64,000 nt of DNA from Symsagittifera roscoffensis (GCF_963678635.1 NC_087067.1:17429639-17493638); one strand, 5' to 3'; shown: positions 33,976-48,500, counted from the stretch's first letter. A program made the numbers and translations. The notes: generated by a model not told the origin, from the sequence alone.

Positions 33976-34567
33976 TTGACCATTTACGATTGCGACGTGC
34001 CTCGTGCGAAGCTTACATCCCGCGAGAAGGCCTTTCATGTAAAAACCCGGTATCCAAAAGAGGTCAGGGTCTTAGAAAATGGAGAGCTATTCTGTCAACT
34101 ATGCTCTGTAAAAGTGAATTGTGAAAAAAGTACAACGTTGAACGTCATCGCAACACCGAGCAGCTTAAAAGAAAAGAACAGGAATTGCTATCCCATTCTG
34201 GTTCGGTTATTCAGACAACTTTATCTCTGGGCGTCGACCATTTTAAGCTGGGGATTCTAAATAATTTTAATTTTTTTCCTTTACATTTAAATTTGTACGT
34301 GATTGAATTTTTTCTGTATTCAGGAGACCGTAGTTGAAGTCATGATGGAAATGGATGGAAAATAAATAGTGGAAGCCAACTACAAAGATAGACGAAAACT
34401 GCAACCCTTGGAATATGCTATCTTGCAAAGTGCTCCACCCAGTGGGCGGCGCTGATGTCGAACGTGCGTTTTCGCGACTTAATTGCATGCTAGAAGACAA
34501 CCGAAATTTTGCTTAGAGCAATGCTGAAAACTACTTTATGTGTTATGCGAACTTAAATTCTAGTTGA
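33976..34567 (+). pseudogene. hAT transposase remnant, copy 1
   Basis: The N-terminal part has a CGGBP1/BED-like zinc finger (ENGELFCQLCSVKVNCEKST, then RHRNTEQLKRK after a frameshift near 34140). After an AT-rich gap of about 80-150 bp comes the hAT C-terminal dimerisation motif DVERAFSRLNCMLEDNR. An in-frame TAG follows it, absent from copy 2. The DDE catalytic core is missing. Dead; proteins of this family cut and paste hAT DNA. Confidence 0.75.
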
Positions 34568-35191
34568 GCTCGATATTTCTACATGAATATGTTTTTTGGT
34601 CTTATTTTGAAGCTTTAAGGTCAATTTTGAACTCAATTTAGGCCATTTTAAGGTCAATTCGATAACGCTATAACTTAAGTTTTAAAGTCAATTTTGTGGT
34701 GATATAACATTTCAAAGCCCTTGAAGCCGAAATAACATCAGAATTACGTAACAATCGCATAACAAAAATGACAATCTGCCGTTACATTGCATAACAAGAC
34801 TATTTTACGGCTTATTGGAATGTTATCTTCTTTTCGGCTTATTGGCCTTTCGCTTTGTTGGCCTACCGTCACTTGAAAAGTTCGCAATTTGCTATTTTTG
34901 AAGCCAATTATTTTAACTTTAAGACAACAGTTAACAAAATTGTTGTTTTCTTTGTTAAACTTCAATGTCAGTTACTTTCAAATTTTCGCCGTTTTACGTT
35001 CTGCATCAAGATTCAAAGATCCAATTTAGCATGCCCGTTTTAAAAATCTGAATTTTGTTTTAAAATGTCATAATTAAGGCACTTTATTAGGTTATCATTT
35101 TCAAAAAGTCAATCAATCCCCAGGAAAATCAAGATCATAAATATATTTGTTTCAAACAATTCAGATTTCTAGGCGCCAAATCGATGAGAGA

Positions 35192-35338
35192 ATGAAAATT
35201 GTATTGGGAAATATTAGAATTATTGTTACTTGTTTAATTGGTGAAGTTATTGCCATGATTTCAGTTATGGAGTCTTTTGATTACGCGTATGGCAACATTG
35301 AACTGATTTGCGTAAACACTGAAACACAGCCTTTTAAG
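35192..35338 (+). pseudogene. Upstream duplicate of the signal-peptide exon of serine protease B
   Basis: 147 nt from ATG to AAG|GTAATT, encoding the same 49 residues as the exon at 39555-39701 (MKIVLGNIRIIVTCLIGEVI...). The donor is intact and phase 0, so it could act as an alternative first exon. A TTTCAAACAATTCAG acceptor-like string precedes it. Confidence 0.7.
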
Positions 35339-36844
35339 GTAATTTTTTGACAATTTCGGAAGTTTTATCAATTTCGGAAGTTTTATTTTCGAAACTAATC
35401 AATTAAAATGGATTAAAAACCCATTACGTTGTCTAAATGTGCCATGATAATCAATTAGATAGACAACGTTTTAGTCAACAAAAATCTGTTATAATCCATT
35501 TTATTTATGAATTTTCGGTGCGAGTAAATCAGGTACTCTTGTTTAATGTCCATAATTTTGCTTTGAAAATTCAGTAATTTCTGTCATTCTCGTCTTTTCA
35601 TTCACGTTCTTCCGTTTTTTCACGTGGTTAGTTTCAAGCGCTTCACTCCACTAACGTTTTTGTACCTAAATAACACTATCCTAAATATTCATTAAAAAGA
35701 AAGTTGCAAATACGTGTTATAATTGTAACAATTTAGACTAAAATTCTATGTTAGGCCTGAGTTCTGCTTATGGGTAAGTGAGGAGGCTGCAAATTTGTTG
35801 GTACACAAAAAACCAACTTTCGTTTAGCTTTTTTTATTCGTTTAGCTTTAAGCTGCAAATAGGCCTAATAATTGGATTTTAGAATAAAACTCCAGAACCA
35901 GACGAAGTTCTGCATCTGGTTCAGTGAAAAGTACGGGACTGAAAAGTATAATTGAGATACTTTTTTCCTATACTCCTGGTTGAGATTTGCTTTTGTTGGA
36001 ATTCCAGATACGGTGTTCTTACTGTCCAGAAAAAAAGCACAAAACTATTCGGCTGATATGTCTTTGATAACGGCATAAAATTTTCTAAATTGCTGCGCAC
36101 AAAAAATCTTTTTCCTTCATGGTGTTTTTGAGCGGCGAGAATTTTAGCTGATAAAGTGTTTTCATGACTCAGTAACAATTTAAAATGCGAAATGATATAC
36201 CTCAGTAATTTGCAGTTGAATTTGTTTCTTCTTGTAGTGAAAATCCTACGATTGGGGTATTACTGTTTGCTGATTCTGTTGAAATTTAGTTTTCAAGCAA
36301 CTTGAGCAGGAATCCGCTGAACTTAGAAAAAATTTGTTAGTCAAAATACTAAAAAGTTCGCTGACCAAGCGATTGAACATAAATTTAAAATGCAGACACT
36401 TTACCTTGTAATTAGACTACCCGGAAAACAAATTCGAGGTTGTTAACAGATTCTGTGATCTAAATAGGTTGTTTTTGCTATATCCCATGATTTGATTTGC
36501 CAACCGACAAAGTGAGAACCAACATCGGAAACTCTTGTTGGTGAAAAAACTGCGAAACAATAGATATGTGCATTAAGCCGCTTCTTAATGTGAAATGAGG
36601 ATCAATAGATTAACTTGTGCGTTTTTGCGCCGGATTTGTGCTCCCTCGACAGAAACTCGGAGATAGTCATCTGGCCAAACTTTGAATCAATTTAAAACCC
36701 ACTCAACCATGATTTGGATTCCAAAAAACAACGATTCGAAAAACTCAATTTTAAGAAAAGAAGCCTGCATTTTGTTGTTTTTTCAGACTAATAAACACAA
36801 AGTTTACAAAATAACCTGAACTATCAATTCAGTTCTAATGCTCT

Positions 36845-37914
36845 TAAGGCTGTGCGATGCAGTTTTTTTCAAAATCGATGCGATGACGATGCAATGCGGA
36901 AAAATTCATCGCTATTCGATGAATTTTCGATGCAAAGCAAAATTTGAAACAGAGAAACAAAATTTTATTTTAAATTCTCACGCAAGAAAAGTAGCATACG
37001 AAAAATTACGGGAGATAATGTTTGTCGTGCTGATGTTACTATATTACTCGCATCAGACCATACTCTCTCGCTGGGAACAGCAGTTCCAGGAATACACAGT
37101 AAATTTTCTGCGAGTTTGGCAACTTTTGGGAATTTTTCACAGTTTTCTTCCAGTAGAGAAGCCGGTTTTCGTTCCTTTCAAGGTATTTTTCATGAAGATA
37201 CTGTTCAAGCTCTCTGTGGAATAGTGTTCTCGTTTGTCTTGAGCTGCAACGGTGCGAATTAGTTTTCTGACAATTGCATTAGTTGTGGTAGTTGGGCGCA
37301 AGAAAGCTCCAATTTACACTTATTGCACACGCAAGTTTCTCCGGAAGTTGACTTGATAAAATAAATCCAGACTGCTGAGTTCATTCTGACAAAAATTGCT
37401 AAGTTAGAAGATTCTTAGAGACGTAATTAATATTAACGCGTTATAGCTGTAACGCATTTTTCAGAAAAACTAAGTTAGAAGGCTATTTCCAATCACTTAA
37501 GTGTTAGCTATTCACTTTAGAGTTAAACTTTGCAAATCTCGGAGAGGTCTCGGAATACAAGCGCTATTAGTACGGTTCTATAACTTGGCATACAAATCAC
37601 TGATACTGCTCCGAACCATTTGACCGGAAAGAAATTTCGAATTCTAATTGATTTTCCATGAGAAACTACAATTTGTAAATGTATTTGTTAATCAGTTGTA
37701 CTTTACTGATTTCAATTAAGACTTATTTAGTTATTTTTATTTTATTAATGACGTAATTATTGTATAAACACGTTATAGCTGTAGCGCATTTCTCAGAAAA
37801 ACGCAGCTGCCAATCGTCGATCATCGAATAATTTTTGCATCGACTTTCGATTCGATGACGATGAATGCCCTTGCATCGATATTCGATGCAAAATCGATGC
37901 AGCGCACAGCCTTA
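36845..37914. mobile_element. Non-autonomous hAT element, copy 2 (1,070 bp)
   Basis: Same element as at 32474, duplicated with its flanks: AATGCTCT at 36837-36844 and 37915-37922. The right terminal repeat here (TAAGGCTGTGCGCTGCA in reverse complement) is closer to the left end than in copy 1. Confidence 0.85.
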
Positions 37915-38339
37915 AATGCTCTGTTACAACAATTTGCTAATATTACCTTAAATTTGGCAATTTTTAACATAATTCAATTGCCCCTTCTAAAAAACAAGAG
38001 ACATTTTTTTGAATTTAATTGTTTTATTATGGTTCATGAAATACTTTACTTCAAACGTTGTGGTATTATGCACAAAAATCGGCTATCTTTGTTGTTCCAA
38101 CCAATGAAAACGGGGAGCAACCTTGTCTTTGGAAGTGACACTTTTTTTTCTGCTATTACTGATATTCGGTCAATTTTATCAATTTCACCACGTAACTGCT
38201 ATAAATGCTATTTCTGCTATTTATAAAGTCATTTTTGGTCTTTCTCAGAATTTAACTAACTAATACCTACATTTCTGAGAAATGAAATTTCAAATGTGAT
38301 GCTTTTCAAATATTTCTGAGAAGCCAGTAAGCCACGTAA

Positions 38340-38930
38340 TTGACCATTTACGATTGCGACGTGCCTCGTGCGAAGCTTACATCCCGCGAGAAGGCCTTTC
38401 ATGTAAAAACCCGGTATCCAAAAGAGGTCAGGGTCTTAGAAAATGGAGAGCTATTCTGTCAACTATGCTCTGTAAAAGTGAATTGTGAAAAAAGTACAAC
38501 GTTGAACGTCATCGCAACACCGAGCAGCTTAAAAGAAAAGAACAGGAATTGCTATCCCATTCTGGTTCGGTTATTCAGACAACTTTATCTCTGGGCGTCG
38601 ACCATTTTAAGCTGGGGATTCTAAATAATTTTAATTTTTTTCCTTACATTTAAATTTGTACGTGATTGAACTTTTTCTGTATTCAGGAGACCGTAGTTGA
38701 AGTCATGATGGAAATGGATGGAAAATAAATAGTGCAAGCCAACTACAAAGATAGACGAAAACTGCAACCCTTGGAATATGCTATCTTGCAAAGTGCTCCA
38801 CCCAGTGGGCGGCGCTGATGTCGAACGTGCGTTTTCGCGACTTAATTGCATGCTAGAAGACAACCGAAATTTTGCTGAGAGCAATGGTGAAAACTACTTT
38901 ATGTGTTATGCGAACTTAAATTCTAGTTGA
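38340..38930 (+). pseudogene. hAT transposase remnant, copy 2
   Basis: As the remnant at 33976, but the C-terminal dimerisation region is open to its natural stop: ADVERAFSRLNCMLEDNR, then FAESNGENYFMCYANLNSS and TGA (38928-38930). The zinc-finger frameshift is shared with copy 1, so that damage predates the segmental duplication. Confidence 0.75.
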
Positions 38931-39554
38931 GCTCGATATTTCTACATGAATATGTTTTTTGGTCTTATTTTGAAGCTTTAAGGTCAATTTTAAACTCAAT
39001 TTAGGCCATTTTAAGGTCAATTCGATAACGCTATAACTTAAGTTTTAAAGTCAATTTTGTGGTGATATAACATTTCAAAGCCCTTGAAGCCGAAATAACA
39101 TCAGAATTACGTAACAATCGCATAACAAAAATGACAATCTGCCGTTACATTGCATAACAAGACTATTTTACGGCTTATTGGAATGTTATCTTCTTTTCGG
39201 CTTATTGGCCTTTCGCTTTGTTGGCCTACCGTCACTTGAAAAGTTCGCAATTTGCTACTTTTGAAGCCAATTATTTTAACTTTAAGACAACAGTTAACAA
39301 AATTGTTGTTTTCTTTGTTAAACTTCAATGTCAGTTACTTTCAAATTTTCGCCGTTTTACGTTCTGCATCAAGATTCAAAGATCCAATTTAGCATGCCCG
39401 TTTTAAAAATCTGAATTTTGTTTTAAAATGTCATAATTAAGGCACTTTATTAGGTTATCATTTTCAAAAAGTCAATCAATCCCCAGGAAAATCAAGATCA
39501 TAAATATATTTGTTTCAAACAATTCAGATTTCTAGGCGCCAAATCGATGAGAGA

Positions 39555-42500
39555 ATGAAAATTGTATTGGGAAATATTAGAATTATTGTTACTTGTTTAA
39601 TTGGTGAAGTTATTGCCATGATTTCAGTTATGGAGTCTTTTGATTACGCGTATGGCAACATTGAACTGATTTGCGTAAATACTGAAACACAGCCTTTTAA
39701 GGTAATTTTTTGACAATTTCGGAAGTTTTATCATCAAAACTGGTTGCTCGTTTTTTGAATTTAGCTTAAGTTTTCAAAATACTCGCGCTGATTTTTAGCT
39801 ATGCTTGAATTTTCAAGATATATGCTAAAAAATGAAAATAAAAAATGCCAGAAACTCGTTTTTCTTGTTTTTTATGTGCTTGTGCAGGACGGCTGTTGGT
39901 ACCACCAGTTCGACAAAAGCGATTGTTCGTCTATATTTCTTGTCTGCTACAAGAGCCGAAAGATCAATTATAACCAATCTGTCAGTTCTCATGTAACCTC
40001 GAAGAAAAGAACGTTAGGCCGAAATTTCGAGACGCCGACAGGTTCTGAAGACGACAGTTACAATATTGAGTCAATAACAACACCTGTTCCAGAACTATTG
40101 ATAAAAGATTCGAAAAGTGGAGAAACTTACAAAGATGATCAGTTATTAGTGAGTGGTGAGGGTAGGATAGACTACAATAAAAGTGGCAATGATAGTAAAA
40201 CAGTTCTCGTGGACCGAGTTATAAATGGGTTCAATGTGAAGATTACAAACCATCCGTGGACGGTGTACATGGAAATGTGCAACGGAGATGAGTAAGCTAC
40301 CATACCAATAAGGAAATCCTAACCATTTGCATATACTTTGCAAGCAACACTGATTGCTTCAAGCTGTTGGTCTGATTTGTTTTTTTTGTACCAATCTAAC
40401 CTACTCCCCCTAAGCAATTAAGGGAAGAGGATATTAACTTGGATCTGAGAATTTTCAGCCAATCAGAACGTTTACTTTCTTTTTTCAACGTTTTTTCCCC
40501 ATAATTATTATTCATTTTTTAAAAATTGGTATGTTTTTGTCATAGCTCGACCTCATTTACATGAAATTTTAAGATGCTGTTCCAAAAATAATTAAAAGTT
40601 TTCTTATTTTTGGTGATAGCTGAGTTCGGACTATTTTGGGCTACTTGCATCTTAAGTTATCCTTTTACTTGCAGGTGCTCTTTGTGCGGTGGTACTCTCA
40701 TAGACCAATATTCAGGTAGGTGGAAGAACTGAATAATAAATCACAAAATTAGAATACAGAGCCTTTCACTGTATCGCAAACATTGAAATTATCAGTTAAT
40801 GATGAGTGGTTAGGAGAGCGTGAGTATCAATTAAAATCCCAGCTCAACTTCATCGCAAACTGAAAGGAGGAGAGCTAATTGATCCTAATAATTACCGAAA
40901 AACTCAATAGATAACACTTCTTAATATTGGCTGGAGGGGAATTACTTATTTAATATCTCTCGGGCCGAAGTTGTGGTTTTATGCAGGGGCGGATTTAGGG
41001 GGGGGGGGGGGGGGCGGACGCCTCCACCCCTCAGGGATTCGACCCCCTGCCGAACCAAAGGGTCCCCCCTTTGGTACTTTTTAAGAAATCCATTTTTTGC
41101 CGACCGACCCTAAAATTTTTCTAGAGGCGCCTTTGGCGCCAATATATACTAACTTTGAGGGGGAGCGCGCGCCAAAAAAACGCGATTTTTTTGTCAAAAT
41201 TTTTCAAAAAGTGCCTAAAAAAGGTTTTTTTGTCCTGTTTTTTCAAAAATTTGCCTGCGGCGCAGAAAATTTGGCCAAAACAGGGACCTTTTACTGCTTT
41301 AGAAGAGCTCGGAAATTCAATTTGGTCGACCTAAAAAAAAAAAAAGGTCGTCAAAATTTTCGAAATTTTTTGAAAATCCGCTCCCCTGGAAAAAATCCTA
41401 GATCCGCCCCTGGTTTTATGACTGGAAAACTATCCAGACTTTGATGACCGAGAACGGGGCGACCCAGGAAAAGTTATCCGCGAACAGAGCAACCCACCAA
41501 ATTCCATGAAAATTTAACCGCAACCATGACGAATGATTAAAAATTAACATCTGGCTCATATTTTTTCTAAGCTGGCCCATTTTTAGCTATTCGCTATTCT
41601 CAAAAACTACTTAACCATTATTCAAAAAAATTATATTATTGGTCATTCAAACTATTTTTTACGAGTTGTTTTTTACTATTTTTACCTGCACCACTCTTTT
41701 TTTACCTTACAACATGTTCTACGTCCATTTTTTGCTAGAACAAATTGTAGCCTTTGGAAATGGCCAGTTTTTGACAATTTGACAGCTTTTGTGAAAGTTT
41801 TGACTTATCACGAAAACAGCTTTTCCACATCTAAAATAAGAAATTCAAAACAAAAAATCTGTAGGGTTTTTACTGCATACACGGTAATGCCTTAATTTAA
41901 AAAAAAGAGTTATTTAGAAAGTTAAGAATTTAGAAAATTTGGAAAAACCATTTTTTTGCGGTTTTGACCGTTTTTGTGAAATTTTAGGATTTTAAAAAAT
42001 AACTCACAGATTGCGGAATTAAAGATGCAATCGAAAAACCGCTACATCCTTAGAATTGTAAAAAAAAAAATTTATGAACTTACAAATTCTACAAGTTTGA
42101 AAATTTGAGTGGTTTTTGGAAATGTTTTCGAAAATGTTCTCGAAAACTACTTTTCGAAAATGTTCTCGAAAACTACTTTGCCAAATCTGAGGTTTCAATT
42201 CTAGTCAAAAGAACAGACTATGGTAGTTGTTTTCGCTGCATAAGTGGCTGGTTTCTAATAAGTCTTATTCTGTTTAGAAAAACAATACACATTTAGGCAA
42301 CTACAGTCATTGGAAATCATTTTTTAAAAACGTTTCGACATTTCTCAAAAAGTACCCGCCCAAAACTGGGATTAAAGCTTTAGTCAGTAAAACAGGTTTT
42401 TGAAATTTTATGTGCGTAAGTGTTTATTCTTTTGTCGAGAAATTATATGGACTTGAGAAAAGTTCAATATTTGACAGTTTGGTTTCGGTAGTTTTTTCTT

Positions 42501-45500
42501 TTCAAGAGTAATAAACGTAGTAAGTACTCTTATATAGGTCTTGCTGATTTGTTTTACTTTTTTTTAGGAAAAGACCTTAAAATTTGTTTACGCTCAATTT
42601 TTATTTTTTGCTGTTTGACATGTGATTTCTTTTCTCCCTTCAAACAAATATTTTTTGTCTGCGCGTTAGCTTACAACCGTTTTTCAAAAGTTAATAAAAT
42701 TTTAGTCCTTTGTCTTTCTTGGTCGTTCGTGAGCTTTTCCCCCCACCTCACAAAAGCATCGATTCATGATGTAACGAGTGTTTTTACAAGGCTGAGTATG
42801 AAGACCAAATATGTTTGTCACGGCCGAAATAGTCCGACAATGGAAACAGAAAAATTTTCTAAAAAACTGTGGGGACGAAAGGACAAAAAGCCCTTGTTAC
42901 TCCCGTTATCACTCATTACGCTAAACCTTCGTATTATTACAATATACTCAAAGAAAATCTCAATTAGGTATTTTCGGCTTTAACTGGGCAACTAGTTCCC
43001 TTCCAAGTGATCGTGATGCAGATGCGAAGGTATGAAACACCTAATCGTCAAGTTGGAGGTTCGATTGCGAAATAGAACAGAAAAAACCTCGAGGCTTGTA
43101 TTTAAGCTTTTCAATTCTTTCATTTTGTTTTTGCCTTTCTAGATCCTCTTTTTGCTGTTTTCTAGTTTGTGTTTGCAAAGTGCAGCTTCGCCTCTGGGTA
43201 AATGCTTGTTTTAGTGCTGACTGCGAAACACTGTGTTAGGGGTGACGTGAATGGGAACTGTGACGGAAGCATCTTTGTAGGCAACAGAAGACCGAATCAA
43301 GGTCAGTTTATAGACAAAAAGCCGCACAGATTGGGTCTCGGCTTGGTTGCGTTATAATTGTTCTTGAAACAAAAATTTCCATTTGCTTTTGCATCCAACC
43401 TATCAACTAAAAATGATTTTTGATTGCCCGTTGCCTTAAAAGGGCTTAACTGTGGATTTCCAGAACTTTCCTGATGCGTGTTTCCGTAATCTTGGAATAT
43501 TCTTTGGGGTTCTTGCAAATCATGAGATTTTTGATGTTCGCTGGGTGTTTTGAGGAAATTTTTGATATTTGATGAACGAGCACGGTTTGTTTTTGATAAA
43601 CTTTATAAACCTGATCAAATGTATTCAAAAGCTTTTTGCTGTTTGTAAAAAGTTGGAATCAAATTATAGCACACTAGAATTTTTATTTTTTGACTAAAAA
43701 TCATCCATAAAAATTTCAGAACCTTTTTTTGTATTAAAAATTGAACATGAATTACTCCAAATTTTTCATCTGCATCACAATCAAAAACTATATACACATA
43801 TCAATTTGGTTGTGAAAATTTTTTTTATATAGTATTATACAAAAGATGAGAAACGATAACTTCTGGTTTAAAAAATTCCAAATAAAAAAACATAGTTTTC
43901 AATGAACTGTGTCCAATTCTAGCTCTTCAGTCAATTTTGTGAAACTCAAAAAAACCAAAAAATAGGGAAAATTTCTCAAACTGCTCAAATTTTAAAGTCT
44001 TAATCTTCTGATGAAAGAAAAAGACCGAAAAAAGAAATCAGATTTGTGAAACAGTTTTTTTCTGGTAGCATAACTAACAAATTTTTCCTTAACAAACAGA
44101 ATGACACAAACTGAATGATAAAAAATGAAACAAAAATCTCGAAAGCGTGAAAAAGTAAAAAAAAAGAGCCAAATGTAAATTTTAAAATTCTAGTCACAAT
44201 TAATTTCACAGTTACTGGATATGAAAATTATTTCTAGTTTTAACCATTTAAAAAATATATCAATTACAAAACCTCAATTACACAACTCATAGCTCATAAC
44301 TGTCGATTGCCAACACTTTTGACAATTCGGAGTAAAAATTCTCAAAAAACATGCTAGCATCGAAAACACTAAAAAATGAAAAATGTCAGTCCATTTCAGC
44401 AACAATACTACAAATAAACGAAAGAATCAAATTTTCATCAAACTTCGTTCCTCTGCCGTCAAAATTGTTTCAAATACAAAGTTTAAGATAACACTACAAT
44501 CAAAGAGAACCAATTACTCCTGCTTATAACGTTCAGTTATAGCGTATCCTTCGCTCGAGAACAAAAAAAGTAAAATTCATGGACTTAATTAAAGCCGAGT
44601 ATCCTGGTTGCACTAAAATTGAAGCATCCAAGAGTTTCGAATTCACAGATTTTCAAAGTGATTTTTGATATATTTCTTCGTTGTTGGAATTTGGTGCTCA
44701 TTTTTTTGTTTATTGGCTGTCACTAGCAACAAAATTTGAACCAAAAACTAACGCTTCCGGCTAAAAGACCAAAATAAAAAAGAAAACTATGGAACACATT
44801 TTTGGAATTTTTTCATTTCATTGTCTTTTTTAAAAGATTTTCTTCGCTTAGTTTCCAAGTTCAGTTCATTTTTAGAGCTTAGTTAAAGTATGGCTGAACT
44901 GAATTTTTCACTGTCAAATTGTTCCATAACTGGTACAACAAGGCTTGTACCGATCTTTTTTTGAACATTTGCCTGCTGCAGCAGATCTTAAAAGCAGAAA
45001 AATAAAACCTGGTAAAAAAACCAGGATAAGAATTTATTCACAGAGAAAAAAGCTTAATTTGTTCGATCTAAATAAAAGTCAGTCATTTAATGTGTTGATA
45101 ATAAAACAGAAAAATCCGCTGAAAATTCACTAATGGGACTGATTGCTTAGAACTCCAAAAAAAACAGAAACTAAATGTTGATAAAATTGTAAAAATATTT
45201 CGAATCGATTATAAAAGTAGTGAAAAAAGTACTTTTGGTTTCCAAAAAAGAAAAAAGTAAGATAGACCTAAATTTTGACCCTCTATCAGCAGCATGAAAC
45301 ACCATTGTTTGCAAATGAATACTTCTAAGAAAAATTGAAACCTGCATTTTCTCAAAAAAATAACTCTTTTTCTCAAAAAAATAACTCTTCAATAACTTTT
45401 GAAAATTTACTGTTATAGCTTCAAATTTTTTTGAAGTTTTAAATAATTGAAATGATTTAGAGGGGAAAAATCTAAAAAACAACTTGATTACTGGAGTTGA

Positions 45501-48500
45501 TTTTTGCGGTTGGTTTTTCACTTTGTTTTGATTCAATTCAAGCTCGTTTGTTGATGGAAGGCAAAAAATATAAAAACATACATGCGAACGCATCATTAGA
45601 TTAGGTGTGAAAAGCACGTATAAATTTGAAATTTCAGGCAAAATCAAAAAAATTGTTTTAGATTCAATTTTTTGAATTTTTATTTGTTTCACCAAACACA
45701 ATTTAATTTTGAAGAACCTCACATTGATATAAAAGTTTTCTCTGGCATTTGAAGAAAGCAGAAAAGTTGTGATTGGCCTGACTTTTTGTTTCATTTTCCC
45801 CACCTCCCTCATCACACTACAACATTGATAGTTTTATCAACTGTTGACACAGCATTTTGCGTTTTAAAAAAGTTGTCAGAAAAAGCACTGCCATGAATTA
45901 TTGCAAGAAGAAAAAATTAAAAGAGGAACTGGAAAATGGTCCAGAGTTTCCGATGTCATCTGAAAAGTATTGACATCTTGAGCTCAAATTAAAAAACGTT
46001 TTTCATGTGTTAGATTTTATTGTAGAATTATAGGGTTTAAAAGCTGCCTACTTGGCCGAACTGGGATAATTAACGAGCGATATTTTTTGTGATTTAAATT
46101 CTTAATCCAGCTCATATATTCTCAGAAAAAGAAATTATTTTAGGCTTCCTTGTGATTTTTATACCATCTGATAGGTATTGCTGTCAGGAGCGCAAATTGA
46201 AAATGACATTTTATTTTGACTTTTTTCACCAAATTGTAATGGTTTGAACTTGGAACAAGTTTGACAATTGCAATTCAAATTGGGTTATTCATTCTATCAA
46301 AAATTTAAACGGAAAATTCAACCATTTGATATTGATTTGAGGCAAGCAATTTGCTCTGAATTATAAGAAAGCAAACTGAAAATATATCACCTTATACCTT
46401 ACCTAGGTTGTGGGTTGATAAAATTAAGAACTAAAAGTTTTAAAATGTATTCAAAAATTTTTCGATTTTTCGATTTTGACATAAAATATTTTCAGCAAAA
46501 GCTGGTGATCGACAATTGAGGGCAGTCGGAACAATCAAGATTGTGCATTGACATCGAGCAGTCTTTCTTTTATGCAAATCACTATTGAAAATTATGTCAA
46601 GCAAAAAAGTTCAAGCGTTAAATTAACATAAATGAATAGGTTTGTGACAGGTTTTGTACGTTGAAACTCGATTAGGAAATATTCGATTCGTTTCCTTTTT
46701 AGGAAGTACATTCAATTTCGGCTGCGGCGATTCACAAGTGTTGAGAAACGGCGCCTTCGATCTGGCTATGATCAAAACATCTCAAGCAATGGTCGGTACT
46801 CCCCTAGCTGTACCTCGAGGACCAGAGGAGGGGACAAGAGGGGGGCAGAATGCTTACGTATTGGGGTGGGGGCGAGTTTGCGATGCTGATGGGAAATCGT
46901 GTTCGGGTCAGAATGACCAAGCTACCACAATACAGGTAAAGTACGCCCTTTCTCAAGATTTCATCATTTCCATCCAAAGCGTGCCGTTTGGTAGTAATTT
47001 ACATCATCATTTAGTTTTGAGTTGGAGCGAACACTCCAAAAAAGCTCAAAAGGGCTAAATTTTTCCAGTATTTGCCTAACCTAGCTGAAATCTTAGATTC
47101 AACCCTGGATTCAAATTAAGATATTTCATAATGAACGTGGAGACAACGTTAACAAGTTGTTAACCAGAAAAACTCCGGTTGGGCGATGATGCCGGTTTTC
47201 AAATTGGTTATGATCAAGCCATTTTGAACATACGTGCCCGCACTCAGTAAAAAGAGAAAATAATCGGTTATATTATAATTATAATTGTACTGCTAGCAAA
47301 ATTATAATTAATTATAAGCGCCAATTTTACATGTTTAAACGATTTATAATCCATTATAAGGAGAACATTTTTATTGATTATAATTTTTCCGAAAATCTCT
47401 TTTAATCTCTTATAATCTCTCATAATCTCTTATAATCTATTAAAATCTATTATATTAGATTAGATTCCCTTTTTCTTCTATCAAAATATGATTTTACAAG
47501 CAAAATGAATTATAATGGATTATAATTTAGCTATTCTGCATGAAAACCGAGTACAAATTAGGGCTCTTTTTCCTTTTCCCCCTACCTGCAAATTTTTTGG
47601 AGTATTTTTTTGTTCACATTGTCGGATTGTTATCAAATTTGGCATACGGACTATTTAGGCCCTGACAAACATATTTAGTCTTCATACTCAACCTTGTAAA
47701 ACACCTCGTTACACCATGAAGTCTATAATTATGTGAGGTGGGGGGAAGGAAAAATAGCCAAAATTAGTAAGAAGTAAAAAATCAGTAAACCAGGGGCGGA
47801 TATGAGATTTTCTCGACAGAAGGAGGCAGATTTATACAAAACTTCCAAAAATTTTATCTTCCGTTTCTTAAGGTCGACCAAATTGATTTTCCAAGCTCTC
47901 CCAGAGCACTTAAAAGACCCTGTTTTGACCAAATTTTGACCAAATTTTTGAAGAAACAGAAAAACGGCTTTTTTAGGCATTTTTTTGGAAAAAGTTTACC
48001 AAAAAATTGCGTTTTTTGGCGCGCGCTCCCCCTCAAAATTAGTTTTTTTGGCGCCAAAGGCCAAAGGGTCCGCCACCAAATATGAATATCTCAAAAGAGT
48101 GTAAAGTGGGAACCCTTTGGGTAAGCAGGGGGACGAATCCCTGAAAAAGACGTCCGCCAACCCACCCCACACCCCGCCCCCCTCCATAAATCCGTCCTTG
48201 CAGTGAAGAGTAAGAAAGTAAAACAGTTAACAGTAAGAAAAAAAACCAACTGAAAAGCACACTAAACAAAACAAAAATAAAACGAAATGTAGCGATGACG
48301 TTTTTTGAATAAAAAATTAAAATGGATTTTAATTCAATAAAACTTCGGAAATAATTTTTTTTTCAAAAAGTAATAGATTATAAGGCTCTTTTTCCTTTTC
48401 CCCCCACCTCACTCAAACATGAATTTTATGGTCTAACGAGCGGTCTTACAAGGTTAATTATGGAGATCAATTATGTTTGTCATGGCCTAATTAGTATACA

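Larger units (their letters stand above)
31016..39734 (+). repeat. 4.36-kb tandem segmental duplication
   Basis: Unit 1 is about 31016-35370 and unit 2 about 35386-39734, offset 4363-4371 bp, near-identical with scattered substitutions and small indels. The junction contains a short repeated ATTTCGGAAGTTTTA. Each unit holds a hAT-like element, a hAT transposase remnant and a signal-peptide exon. Confidence 0.93.

Noticed and set aside
42549..42983. A 144-codon frame in an intron of protease B
   Set aside because: It overlaps the degraded GGCTC MITE and a dispersed repeat and has no recognisable domain.
45171..45815. A 214-codon minus-strand open frame in an intron of protease B
   Set aside because: Composition is dominated by Phe, Lys, Ile and Ser as expected from A/T runs. 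No domain, signal or splice context is recognisable, and it lies within an intron of a well-supported + strand gene.
47395..47460. TATAAT-type strings as bacterial -10 promoters
   Set aside because: They are part of an AT-rich repetitive eukaryotic transposon interior; the genome is clearly intron-containing.
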